A stretch of 64,000 nucleotides of DNA from Beroe ovata (Eukaryota; Ctenophora; Nuda; Beroida; Beroidae): contig CAMPET010000005.1 in NCBI GenBank assembly GCA_946803715.1, forward strand, positions 593,927 through 657,926, in the 5' to 3' direction. Positions 36,099 through 48,710 of this stretch are shown in pieces (positions within the stretch are counted from its first letter, which is position 1; every line of letters starts with the position of its first letter). Below the pieces are notes generated by a model. It worked only from the letters and a program-made list of their open reading frames with translations. It made no database searches and was not told the DNA's origin. A program made the position numbers and the translations under genes.

Positions 36099-39000
36099 GT
36101 AATTGCAGGCTATTTGTTCTGCTGCTTTGAACTAGAGTAAGGCGCGCGCACTGGCTTTTCAGAATATGTTTCATATTATCCCATTATGTAGCAATCATGA
36201 TTCATAGTTTAAAGACTTTTTCCGGCAATCATGGCTTGGTACTTATTGCCGAGATCATTGTGATTGGTTCAACTTACGTCACGACCGCGTGACGTCACGG
36301 AGTGGTGAAATATCCAGCTACATTTTGTTCCATTTCCATGTCTCATCTGGGAAACACAATTAAAATAACCAGCTCTGTAACTAGTCGCCCGGATTATAAT
36401 TACTCTGCATAATGAGCCGAGCGGTGATTTTCATGTGTGGGACACTGGGACGAGGGAACGTACACGGAGCGCTGGTTTTGGAAAGTGAGTTGAAATGGCG
36501 CAGAGAGAGTCATATATTCCGGGCTAGGTTTACTGTCCTCAATTAGGCAAATCAATCCCGAAATTGCTGGCACTTCACGTTGCATACCGCAGTGGTAAGC
36601 TGTTCTACCCCCCTCTCTCTGCCGCTCTCCCATTTCTCCCTCTGATGGGCTTGTTAACAGTGAATGAAATGTTTTGAAGTGTTTATATCGCAGTGAAACT
36701 GTTATAAATAGATAAATACCTTCCGTATACGAGACTTAGGTGCCACCATGATATTGTCACTGTCACAAGATTGCCACTATTCTGGTCATCATCAACCATT
36801 TCTCCCCGCAGCCTGCTCGTTGCCCCCACTCTCGCTTGCGTTTCCGGGTTGAGAATTTGGCGGGCATTTCCAGGCCCTCTTGTACACAGCATATTTTATT
36901 ACTTGCTATATACTGGATATTTCCCGAGCGCGGGTTGACATAGCAACCATCTAATGGAAATACATTAGGCTCCTTCGCGAACAATGAAACCCAGCTTCAA
37001 TCTCATTTCTTTTAGTTTATACATATTTGAACAGTGGTGTTTTGCTCACGTTTTGACTTGTTTATCAGCAACAATATAGAATGGTAAGTGTTAGTTGTTA
37101 CATGCTCTTAGAATAAATATATTTGGTTTAGACTTGTAATTATGATGATTGATGGGTAGGTATTTCGTGGTTAAGTTTTATATTAGGTTGCTATCTATGT
37201 CATTAGCTCTATAAGTTGTATGTAATTTTAAACGATATGGTATTTAAACAGAGCCAATAACTTAAATAGGGGATTGAATAATTTAAATAGGGATTAAGTA
37301 TCTTCGATTAGTTCGCGTTTCCTTGTATGTATATGCTCGCATGAATTGTTTATTTTAAGATACAACTTATTTTTTATTATGAAGTTAGTCGACATGCAGA
37401 CGTTAACTTATATACTGTAACTTTAAACTTCTACTGGACTGCTACATGATAGCAAGTTTGAGCACTTCCATTGCTGGAGTACAAAAACTATACTTTCCAT
37501 GTAACGTTGCATATTCTGAAATTCAGAACGCTTTGGTTCCAATAATTTGGCATATCGCCAATGACAATCGTAATCGGGAAACGCTACAATGACGGGAATG
37601 ACAGAATGTAGTGGGTGCATTAGCATACGCAAGACTAGGTATAAAAAGCGATGTAATTCATCGCTTTACCAACCAAACGCAAGTGAATGCTGGAACTCAA
37701 CTGGAACAGTATTGGAACTTCGCATTAGTCTAGAAGATCACGGATCTCATTTTCTAGAGAAATATATCAATTAACTAATTAGCATAACAGTGAGCGATCG
37801 TGCGTGCGTGTGTGGTCTATACTACTGCTAATTCTCGTACGAAATATAGAGCTCTGTGGGAAGGTATAAATACAGAACTCGTCCGTTCTTACACAAACCC
37901 ACTCACCGCAGCGAGCTACTTATCTCGTGTGTTGCAACTTGGAATTCTACGACGGGGTGTTGTGAGAAGTTCATGGAACATTATGTTGAGCAGTAGTTTG
38001 TATTGTCTAACTCAATCCTAGCGCGGGTGGATGATATATTGCAAGAGTCAACTATTTAAATTGCCACTTGTACCCCTCCTTTGACATTACTACATTGATT
38101 TTTCAGCAATAGGATCTTTGATATCAGCTCTTTGAGCATCTCCTTAGTAGTATTGGNACAGTGAGCGATCGTGCGTGCGTGTGTGGTCTAATTTACGTAC
38201 GAATTATAGAGCTCTGTGGGAAGGTATAAATACTGAACTCGTCCGTTCTTACACAAACCCACTCACCGCATCGACTGTTATTGTCCATGCTCCCTCGACA
38301 CTGGTGAATGACAAACACAAGCTTATCTCGTGTGTTGCAACTTCTACGACGGGATGTTTTGTGAGAAGTTCATGGAACATTATGTTGAGTAGTAGTTTGT
38401 ATTGTCTACCTCAATCCTAGTGCAGGTGGATGGTATATTGCAAGAGTCAACTATTTAAATTGCCACTTGTACCCCTCCTTTGACATTACTACATTAATTT
38501 TTCAGCAATAGGATCTTTGATATCAGCTCTTTGAGCATCTCCTTAGTAGTATTGGCTTGTGGGTGTGTGTGTGTGTATGTGTGTGTNTATCCATGAACTA
38601 TTGGTGTAAGGTATTTACTGTATATCCCAGTGGAGTATCCATATCCGAGAGGGTTAATGATTTGGGTGCTTGTACAGGTTGTGTATATACACATATATAT
38701 GTCGAACACACACGTGATAAGGCATGATAATTGAGCCGCGCACAGGAACCCAATTAGTGTCCCATAATCCTTAACAATATATATGCTATTTATTATTCAG
38801 GGCAAGTTGCTGTTCCCTTAATGATTCCCTCTCTCTCTCTCTCTTTGAATCGACCCCCTGTAATTACCTGAGTCAGGTTTAAATCGGCCAATCATAGGGC
38901 TTTGTTCCACACACGTGGTCAGCCGGAACCAATCAAATTGATTGAGAAGATCTGTTGTGCTCCCCTCCGATCTCAACCCATTTCCTCTACATTGCATGTT

Positions 39001-40667
39001 TAGTCTGGTTGTAGTTGTTGTTGCTATACAAGATGGTATTCGACCTATACGATGTAAGATAATTTTCTGCTTCCGAGCTACATTTTATCACCTCAATTGG
39101 GTTTCCCTTTCAGAATTATTGACAAATTGCTAGCTATTCTTTGAAGTTTGATCAATGAATGTTGAGAGAGGGGTAAAAAATGTCGGCTGTGGCAATGGTA
39201 AGAAATAAATTTTTGGGTCTGGTGAAGTGTACCAAAGTAGCGATTATGGGCCAAAGTCAAGAGTCAAGACCTTAGGCCAAAATATTGAGCATATTGTAAT
39301 TCAGACTTCACAGTTCGTAATCGACGATTTTAAAAACAACGAAGCCCTCATGCCTACCATATATTCGATAAGTATGGTTTTGAACCACTTGTTTGGTATG
39401 ACGAGTTTAAAGAGTCTAGCATTTAGTTGTTGAGGACTCCTCCTACACCTTCATGACAGGGTCTTATCAAAGGAGAGGAGCATAGCCACACTGCAAGTGT
39501 CTTCCTTCAGACCTATTGTTTTTTAAAGCAACACTGCTCGACCATCCCATTGATACGCAGGCAACTTGAACACCTTCAATATCTCAATGTAACGTCTGTG
39601 TTGCAAGATGCTGGTTTATAGCGTGTCAGTATTGCCATATTCAGAAGACATATGTATTGCTCATCTCATATCATGAACGACTGCTGTATACGTCAATAAG
39701 GGCAAAAAGGGGCATAAATTTATGTTATTAAAAGGATCGAGGTTAGAGTGAGGTGTATGTTGATGATCTATGGTTCTATTTTGGGTGGTTGTGGGTACAG
39801 TTATAGCAGATTACTGGAATTAGGGGATTTTTAGAAACCGTGTTCCTCGTGAATTCTGAACATTTTTGCTGCTGATCTTTGCTGCCTCTCCTCTTTGAAC
39901 AGAGCGGAATGTCTCAGGATATTTCCAAGACAAGTCGTAGACGAACACTCCAGAACAGCACTATGAATTCAATAAATTGTGCGCCATTTTGGGGAGCGCG
40001 CGCGCACGCCGAACGGAATAATATAGTAGAGAGCAAACTGGTCAAGCGCTGTCTTGTACATGTGACCGACAATTTTAACATGTTAATCGATAATTAATGA
40101 GTTAATGAATTGGCTGTTGTAACATTCAGTAACCGCGGGATAATTTAAATCGGACGCTCTAATCTAGACCTTGGCACTGTTACGCTACATAGCTTATCAT
40201 GACTAACTATTTTATGGGTTCCTTTTTTCCTTGATTCTCCTGATATGAAAGAGAAAAGTTGGACGAATAATCTTTAAAAATCACTTACAATATGCGTGGG
40301 CGGACTTAAGATATTTAAAAACTCTGAAATGTCGGTGAATTGTTAGCAACATATTTTGCAAGTTTAAACTGGATATAATCTTCTTAAACTGGGTCAGTGC
40401 CAACAGAAACTTGCTTGTTGCTTTGCGATCCAACTTTTCAATCAAAATCTCTACTTGAGAATGATGACATCAACATGTCCCCCTGTACTCTCCATCATGT
40501 AATACCGATACATGGATACATACAATGTACCGAACAGAATGATTTAGTAATTATAGGCATCTAGATAATCAATCAAGGACCGATTACCGAACGATGCGAC
40601 ATTCTACAAGTAGATTCTACTCCACATCACTACGTATCATAGGCGCTGCTACAGCTCCTTTGTTTAC
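36099..40667. other. Long non-coding stretch with duplicated block
   Basis: No gene is evident. Besides the duplicated block at 37787-38556 there is a CT microsatellite near 38830, a CpG-rich patch near 39995 and single N bases at 38157 and 38587. Part of this may be an intron of the gene starting at 34217. Confidence 0.4.
37787..38556. repeat. Direct duplication around a single N
   Basis: Positions about 37787-38156 and 38158-38556 carry the same block (it begins ACAGTGAGCGATCGTGCGTG and ends CTTAGTAGTATTGG) with a few indels and substitutions. A single N at 38157 separates them. The copies differ enough to be alleles or a true tandem duplication. Confidence 0.9.
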
Positions 40668-43600
40668 ATGTTACTCTGCATGTCTGCACTATATTTAGTC
40701 TGGTACATTTCAAAAATGGACCAACAATTCGTAACATACGTGCTTTTCGTTTCTCTTCCACTGTTCTTAGCTGTCATTGCTATGTATAAAGCGAGAAATA
40801 GAACTTGGCTTATTGCCAAACTCGTAAGTCTCCCCCAGAATTACTCTGTCCGCTGAAGTGGGTATACCCAGCACACGCATACACAGTTGTACAAACTACC
40901 CAGCTCATCCGTCATCTCGTTACAGGAGAAGGAGGTACAGGAGCTCAAAGCTGAGATCAGTAAGTTGAGGATAGAGAACCGGAAGCAAGCTAAGGAACTG
41001 AACACTTTGTCAAAGGTAAGTGGAAGAACATGCCACATTCTAATTATTGATCTTGTTGCAATGCAATCAACAAAATGCAAATGATTGGCCTCCTGCGGCT
41101 TCATCTGTGGAGTAAAACTCAGGCAATATCGCAGGTTATAGATGGGCCTCTGGCCCCACAGGCCGAAGGGGAGATACTGAAGCGTGAGAACAACGAGTTG
41201 AAGCAAGAGCTGAGTGATCTGAGGAAGGTAATGCTCCGCCAGGAACAGAATTTCAACAAGAAGATGGGCAGCGTTAAGGTGGACCCTGTTGAAGATTGGA
41301 AGAAGAGTCAGATTGATAAGCTACACCGGTCCCTCGCTGAGGCGGAGCAGAAGGTGATGTCTCATCTCGCCGTACCGATGGTTTTAGAGGTTTTCCTATT
41401 ATATTATGTTCATGAGTACGTCATCCCGACAATTCCTCAGGCTGAGGAATGTCAGACTGAAAAGATAAAGTTGGAGGAGGAATTGCTGAGAGCAAAGGAG
41501 AAGATATCTCAGTTGAGGGATACCAGGGACACTCTCAGAGCATCAAACGATGCGATGTGTGTCGATATGAAGAAAACAACCGACAAACTTGAGGCTGAGG
41601 TAGGGTATAGATCAGTTGTTTACTCCGTAATACCGAGAAATAACGCTCTTCATCGAGTTATCGAGTTGCTTATCAGAGATATTATACTTCTCATAATAAC
41701 TATAATCCCCCACAATCTATATTGTTTATGATTTTACTCAGATCTCGGAGTTACACACGAAGTACCTGGCTCAGAGCAAGGAGTTGGGAGAAGCGGAAAA
41801 GTTGTCCCAGTCTGCTGATAATATGAGGGGACTGGTTGAGAGATTGACCATCGAGAATGAGGAGCTGACACGACAAAACACGCAGCTGTCCATGCAAACT
41901 GCCGAGTTTGAAAAGGTAATAGATATCAAAAATCTGACATAGTGACGTTATCTAGGTATTTTTTGAGTTTTTGCGGCTGTTTGTGATGTATCAAAGCGGC
42001 TTTTCGAAACTTGCTCGAATTCAGGTGATAGAAAAGTTGAAGAACAAAGTTTCTTCCCTGGAAATTGAATCTGAGTACAAGAGGAAGAGAGATAGTGAGT
42101 CAGAGGACCAGTACATCCGCAAGAAGAAAGAAGAAATTGAAGAAGATGAGGTGAGTTGATAAATGATGTGAAAATCCCATCTTCCAATCTTTGGTACGAT
42201 GGATCATTCCTAGATAAACTCGAATTTCCATATTTCAGCTGGGTCGGTACAACAGGAAACATGGGAAGAAACAGCACCCACTGATCAGCAAGTCTTCGGT
42301 TGAAACAGAAAAACCTCTCAATGCCACACAACCCAACTTCAGTGAGTCAAAACAGAAACAAGACAACGTATCATCATTCATCACCCCTAGTATTATAGTT
42401 ACCCCTATACTAGTATAGTAACGCGAAGATTATATTGTGCAAAGATTTCTCCATCTCTGCCAAATAGTGAACATGACATTATTTACAATAATCGCCCTAT
42501 CGGTTTATAGTATTTACCCTATCGGTTTATAATATTTACCCTATCAGATGAGGAGGAAGTAGCTACATCCACGCCCATGACGCGTAAATCAGCATCCTAC
42601 ACTCCGCAAGATCACAACTGTAAATCCGACTTCTCAGAGGACCCACCCCCGCGAACTAAACAACGTGATTCCTATCTCCGAGACAGACAGACCGATATCT
42701 ACAACAACTACAAGGACAGACTCTCTGACTCCTTCATCAAGGATAAGGATTCGTACACCAAGAACACCAACTATAACACGGATCATATGGATTATGAAGG
42801 AGCGAGGAATCACACGCCGAAGAATTCGAAATCTTTCTCATACAGCAAACCGGGTGAGTGGTAAAGTCAACATTAAGAAATTTTCTGACTTGAAAGGATA
42901 AGAGAACTAATGATGAAGTCAAATAATTGCATTTTTGTAGATGTTCTCTCTTTTATCTTTAATCTGTCCTCGCTTAGTTGACGAAGACGATACGTACCGG
43001 GAAGCACTTGCAATCGTAGAGAAGTACAAGAAACTTGACATGAACCAGGAAACATCTGGCAACGAAACTGTAAGTTAGCAATCACCACTTCCTTTCCATG
43101 GATGGTATTCATAGACCTACTGATGCGGTCGTAAGACACTTTTCTTGGCAAAAATAATGACACAAATAATTTGCACAGAGCGACAAATCAAAGTCGAAGC
43201 TGGACTACACGACAAGCTCGTACAACCCTCGTCTGAAGGCTGCGGACCCCATTGACAGCAAGAGTAGGAGAAGGACTACGGGTGATGTGAAGTGGTCGGG
43301 TGTTGATGACAATGATGACATGATTGATAAGTGAGTTGATGTAAACATATATCTGATATTTTCTTGTGGATGGGCGTGGTACAGACTGTATGACTTAATG
43401 CACCGGTCCCAATTTCAGTGATATCCCTACCGATACCAAACCGTACTCCTCTTCACCCTGGTTACAACACCACGCTGCCAACTACTCTCATCTGAGCAAC
43501 GGACCACCTGCAAGCTCGGACTTGTCCCTTGGTGCAGCTCACCATTCAGATACGGCACCCGGCACTGGCGGTGGCGGTGGCTATATCTCGGGGAACGATT

Positions 43601-44334
43601 GTCTGTCAGACTCGACGGCCGATTACCGTGGAATGGCTAGCCGTCGTTACGACAGTAGGACTCCATACTGTGGTAAACGGTACACTCTACCTTCCGATAA
43701 TGCAAGGTGAGTCACTTATCTTAGCGAATTAATCATCTCATCTTATTGTTGATTATCTTATCTTAGATTTGTTAGTTATCTTAGAGTTAGTTACTCATGC
43801 TACTTCTGAATAGTATCTGTGAAAATATGACCCGTTATGTACATGATATGAACCCTAGCAGGGTTCGCATAAAGGAGAGTGATGACGAAGCGGTACTAGA
43901 CACAAAGCCTACTCAACCGCCACAGAATAGTAAGAGCTTCTGCTAAATCACATAAGTGGTTTCGCCGTATTGATTTTTAGGAAGAACCATCACTTTCCAT
44001 GGGTACTCATATCGCTATAATTGTTGTCTGTCTGTGTGAGTCAGTTGATATCGTTCACGCGGTTGGATACAAGATCATTCCACTGTTTTCAGTTTCCGAT
44101 CTCCAGCTTGGATCCCGTGTCGTATTCAAGAGGGGTCCCGAACTCGAACGCGGTACGGTCCGGTACACGGGCAAGTTGATCGGCAAGGAGGGCCAATATG
44201 TCGGAGTGGAGTTAGGCAACAACACAGGAAATCATGACGGAACCTTCCAGAATCATACTTACTTCCGGTGTAAACCAAAGCGGGGAATCTTCATTCCGAT
44301 CAATAAAGTTCAGCTTGTCTACCCGTCAGTTTGA
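40668..44334 (+). CDS. N-terminal membrane segment, coiled coils, C-terminal CAP-Gly
   Basis: Thirteen exons in frame: 40668-40823, 40926-41015, 41135-41353, 41441-41599, 41742-41915, 42025-42150, 42239-42341, 42548-42853, 42978-43069, 43179-43330, 43419-43706, 43862-43929, 44093-44334; 724 residues. The N-terminus has one or two hydrophobic helices (VTYVLFVSLPLFLAVIAMY) followed by RNR. Exons 2-6 are heptad-rich coiled coil. Exons 7-12 are Ser/Thr/Tyr-rich and probably disordered. The last exon is a CAP-Gly domain: GSRVVFKRGPELERGTVRYT, YVGVELGN, then GNHDG in place of the usual GKNDG, and KPKRGIFIPINKV. CAP-Gly domains bind EEY/F tails of tubulin and EB proteins. A membrane anchor plus this domain suggests a membrane-microtubule tether, which is inference. 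I recognise no vertebrate protein with this arrangement. A shorter product starting at the second ATG (about 40716) is possible. Confidence 0.8.
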
Positions 44335-45770
44335 TACGCATCAGAGGATCAGTATAAATGAAAATGTCGCGAAATCTCATTATCTGGTACATTGCACCAC
44401 GACGGAGTTAGTCTCATGAACATGATAATTATAGTAAGGTGAACGTTGCCATGTCTCAGTATTCGCCCAGCTGTGCATTGTCATTGTGTAGCAACCGCGG
44501 GAACCCCGGACCTCGAAACTGAACTCATTCAGAATGTAAATATTTTGTAACTTAATTCAAATTACAAACTGATGATGTGCATGCAGTATTTGTTTCTTTA
44601 TTTTTATCTATTATTTGACCAAGCATACATTTTTTCGACATTTCTTCAAATTATATATCGATAGTTTATGCGTGTTACAAAGATGGATTTATTATCATCA
44701 TCATGCATTCATGATTCATGCAAAACACAAAAGAATTTACACTTTAACTTTAAGGATCATAGTCTGAGTCACTGCAGTTGCAGTTGGAATGTTGGAATTG
44801 GGTTTATGCAATTCACAATCGCCCTTCAGTGGTACTGGTACAGTGGTACCTTAGTGATTTTATTCTTTATGTTGAAATTGAATACTTGAATCTTTATAAC
44901 TTTGATTGCCTGCCAAATGCACCGATGCTAGGTCCGGTTTCATGTTCATTCATGTCGGATGTTATCTGACCACTTGTACTGTTTCGTTGTCAGACTATAA
45001 ATATAATTTAAATTTGATACCTAATTGTTATCAGTATCTTGTATCCCAGTATCCCGGATCCCCTGTATCATATCTGAGTATCTGACTGTATACTTTGATA
45101 TTGGCCATGGCCATGATCATGATGCAATGAAGCATTAACAATTAATGCATTGCATTGAAGCCTCAGTTATATAATTAGTTAATTACTGATTCAGTGCAGT
45201 GATTCAGCGGCAGTATTCATCTGCTCATGTTTCGGCTTTGCTTTCGATGTTGTCGATCGATGATAGACCGGCGCAAACTTAATTTCTCAGACTTGCTGAC
45301 GCAATTAGCCGCTGCGCTTCGCGGCGCGGCTTGCATCAGCGCGGCGGTCTAGCAATCTAGCATCGCGTCGCCCGACGCGACAACCTTGCCGGATGTTATC
45401 TGTCCGCAGGTCCGCTGTTCATGTTTCTTGCGCGCGGCGCGCGCACCTTCATCGAAGGCCTGTTTCGGCCTTTGATGAAGGCGCGCGCGCTGCGCGGCAA
45501 GAAACAGTGGACAGATAACATCTTACATCCGGCAACGACAACCTTCGATGTTGCCGGATGGTCATGTTGATGTTGATCCAATGTCATGTTTCTGGCGCGC
45601 GCCGCGCGAGAAACATCTGACAAGCATTTCCAGTGCTGAAACCTCAGCTCAGCACATGTGAAATGGAGTGCAATCTAAAGCTCTAAGCAATCGACTGAGA
45701 ATAAGTTTGCACCGTGTGCGTACGTTACTTTTCAAGATAAAAATCCAAGGAATGTTTATAACCTTAACGA
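44335..45770. other. Intergenic, palindromic elements
   Basis: No gene seen. 45290-45620 is a dense cluster of CpG-rich inverted repeats carrying the GGATGTTATCTGTCC arm. Confidence 0.5.
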
Positions 45771-46112
45771 TAAACAGATGCAAATTAGTTGTTTAGAACG
45801 TGACCTGGGTGTTTTAATGGACGAAAATTTGAGTTGGGATGAGAATATTAATAAATGTATCAAAGATGCCAATAGAACAATTGCGTGGGTAAGTAGAAAT
45901 GTCATTGTTAAAGATGCCAGTGTTATGTTAAAGATCTACAAAGCTCTGATAAGACCTCGGATCGAATATTGCGTTCAACTGTGGTCCCCAGCCATTCAAC
46001 ACGGGAACTGGGCTACTATTTTAGAGCTAGAGGGGGTTCAGCGTAGGTTCACTAGGCTGATTAGCGGCCTAGGCACGGTTCCCTATAGTGAACGGCTGGC
46101 AAAGCTTGATCT
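45771..46112 (+). mobile_element. Non-LTR retrotransposon remnant (RT C-terminal region)
   Basis: One open frame reads LERDLGVLMDENLSWDENI, then LIRPRIEYCVQLWSPAIQ, then LEGVQRRFTRLISGL and YSERLAKL. This is the conserved segment downstream of the reverse-transcriptase catalytic core in CR1/L2/RTE-type non-LTR elements. The catalytic domain and endonuclease are absent, so it is a truncated copy. It ends at an N (46113). Confidence 0.9.
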
Positions 46113-46113
46113 N

Positions 46114-46168
46114 GTTAGGGTTAGGTTAGGGTTAGGTTAGGGTTAGGTTAGGGTTAGGATTAGGTTAG
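46114..46168. repeat. Interstitial telomere-like repeat
   Basis: Alternating TTAGGG and TTAGG units (GGTTAGGGTTAGGTTAGGG and so on) directly after the N that ends the retrotransposon remnant. TTAGGG is the ancestral animal telomere repeat; the alternating pattern is degenerate. Confidence 0.9.
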
Positions 46169-46440
46169 CATAAAAGCTGGCAGGCGCGTCGCAAGTACCG
46201 TCGTGCGCGGATTCAAACGAGGCAGAATAGCACGAGCCTTGTAGAGAAGGATGAAATAATTCAACATCAGTGATCATCATTGCAATTATATTAAGACACA
46301 ACAATTTGAACAAAAACCGTTCACATATTCTGTTATCAGCCAAAGGGGAGGGGGTCCACAGGATTACGGAGGGGGAGGGAGTTTTGCCCTTAATTACGTT
46401 ATCAAGACATCAAAATCATAGGACTGTAATTAACAGATCA

Positions 46441-48456
46441 CATGGCACTGCGTAATATTAGCTCATTAAGCACCAGTTTGAAACGCAACTAAAACCATAT
46501 GGCTTTGTGTAATGTGATAGGCTATCAACTTCTGTGACAGAGTGGTCTGTACGGAATCCCACAGTTTCCATTCCGTACAGCAAGCATCAATGTTATACAC
46601 CATGTTCGCCAGGCTAGGCACATAACCACTCTGCCTTGACCACTCTGTCTTATTGCAGTCGCGTTAAGAAAACTATTCTTTTTCAAATTGAAGCATTTAC
46701 CTAATGTGAATGATGCTTCCAATGCTGTAAAACATAGATAATTTGTTTTTACCAAAGTTGATTTTGAATGTCCCACTGAATCAAAATGTTTCCTTGTGTT
46801 TGTAAGTAACTGTGGGCAGCTTAACACTCGCTAGCACTCTCTGTGCTCCCTTCTATTGAGCATATACTCACCTTATATTGTTTGCACTCTCTGTGCTCCC
46901 TTCTACTGACCGTATAGTCATTAGTCACTGTATATCACTAGCACTCACGGCCCTCTTCTACTGAGTATTTACTCCCAGTATGTCGCTAGCACTCACTGTG
47001 TTCCCTTCTACTGAGCATATACTCACTGTATACCACTAGCACTAACTGTCCTCTAATGACTACATACTTATTCATACTGTGTACAGCTCAGCACTTACTG
47101 TAATCCTGCTCTGCTGAGAGTAAAGTATATCAGCGCTAAACTAAAAATGGAACTGGTAAGGAGGCTAAAGTTTAGCCGCTAAACCTGATAAAATACAGTG
47201 AAAAATAATGTGTGAACTGCCTACAGGCTTACTCGTGAGTTCTGGGTCGAAAAGTTGAGATTGCCTTTCGGCCTTCACCCCTGGGACTTGAATGCAAACA
47301 TAGAGCAGAGCAAGTCCAATGTTATTTTTGCCTGGCATTGAGATAGTTATCTACCAGAGAAGGCTTTATATCAATATCATATCCCATTGTCCCTCACTTA
47401 ATTACTATAATGTCCNGATGGTTTATACCATAAATTCTTATCTTATCTTATCTAAGATTATTTTCCTCGAGCCATGGTGGGATATCAAAATCACATGGCA
47501 CCTTATTACTGCGTAATATTAGCTCATTGAGCACCAGTTTGAAACGCAACTAAAACCATATGGCTTTGTGTAATGTGATAGGCTAGCAACTTCTGTGACA
47601 GAGTGGTCTGTACGGAATCCCACAGTTTCCATTCCGTTCAGCAAGCTTCAATGTTATACACCATGTTCGCCAGGCTAGGCCCATAACCACTCTGCCTTGA
47701 CCACTCTATCTTATTGCAGTCGTGTTAAGAAAACTATTCTTTTTTAAATTGAAGCATTAACCTGATGTGAATGATGCTTCCAATGCTGTAAAACATAGAC
47801 AATTTGTTTTTACTAAAGTTGATTTTGAATGTCCCATTGAATCAGAATGTTTCCTTGTGTTTGTTAGTAACTGTGGGCAGCTTAACACTGGCTAGCACTC
47901 TCTGTGCTCCCTTCTATTGAGAATATACTGACCTTATATTGTTAGCACTCTCTGTGCTCCCTTCTACTGACCGTATAGTCACTGTATAGTGTATATCACT
48001 TGCACTAACGGCCCTCTTCTACTGAGTATTTACTCCCAGTATGTTGCTAGCACTCACTGTGCTCCCTTCTACTGAGGATATACTCACTGTATACCACTAG
48101 CACTAACTGTGCTCTAATGACTACATACTTACTCATACTGTATACAGCTCAGCACTAACTGTAATCCTGCTCTTCTGAGAGTAAAGTATATCAGCGCCTA
48201 ACTGAAAATGGAACTGGTAAGGAGGCTTAAGTTTAGCCGCTAAACCGGATAAAATAACGCGTGAACTGCCTATAGGCTTACTCGTGAGTTCTGGGTCGAA
48301 AAGTTGGGAAAGTTGAGATTGCCTTTCGGCCTTCACCCCTGGGATTTGAATACAAACATAGAGCAGAGCAACAAGTCCAATGTTATTTTTGCCTGGCATT
48401 GAGATAGTTATCTACCACTCAATTACTATAATGTCCTTTCTTTCGGAAGGGGGGGG
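46441..48456. repeat. About 1-kb direct duplication with inner minisatellite
   Basis: The block starting GCGTAATATTAGCTCATT occurs near 46451 and again near 47511, and both copies run to the same TTACTATAATGTCC motif (near 47415 and 48436). The copies differ by scattered substitutions and small indels. Each contains several units of about 45-55 bp built on GCACTCTCTGTGCTCCCTTCTA (46829-47090 and 47888-48135). N bases at 47416 and 48457 mark joins. Confidence 0.9.
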
Positions 48457-48710
48457 NTAGTAATGCTTCCCTCCTGAGAGGGGGGGTTTCAGCCATGATT
48501 ATGGGTGATTACGGAAGGGGGTTAAAATGCCGCAATGTTCAACAATGATTACGTATTGTGTAAACGATCCAATATTCAGGCAAAAGTTGCTATTGTACAA
48601 ATACGTGATAACTGATTACTCTACAATTCCCTGATATATGGTTTATGATTGACTATTACATGGCCCATATGTTACTTATTCTCAATTCTCATCGGCAGCT
48701 ACTCTTACAA

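Noticed and set aside
37589-38420. Short frames in the duplicated block as a gene pair
   Set aside because: Both are short, differ by frameshifts and have no splice or family support.
39180-39198. ATGTCGGCTGTGGCAATG followed by GTAAGA as a first exon
   Set aside because: Good start and donor, but no partner exon in phase could be assigned.
46525-48399. Minus-strand frames in the 1-kb duplication
   Set aside because: They cross the minisatellite and are not conserved between the two copies.
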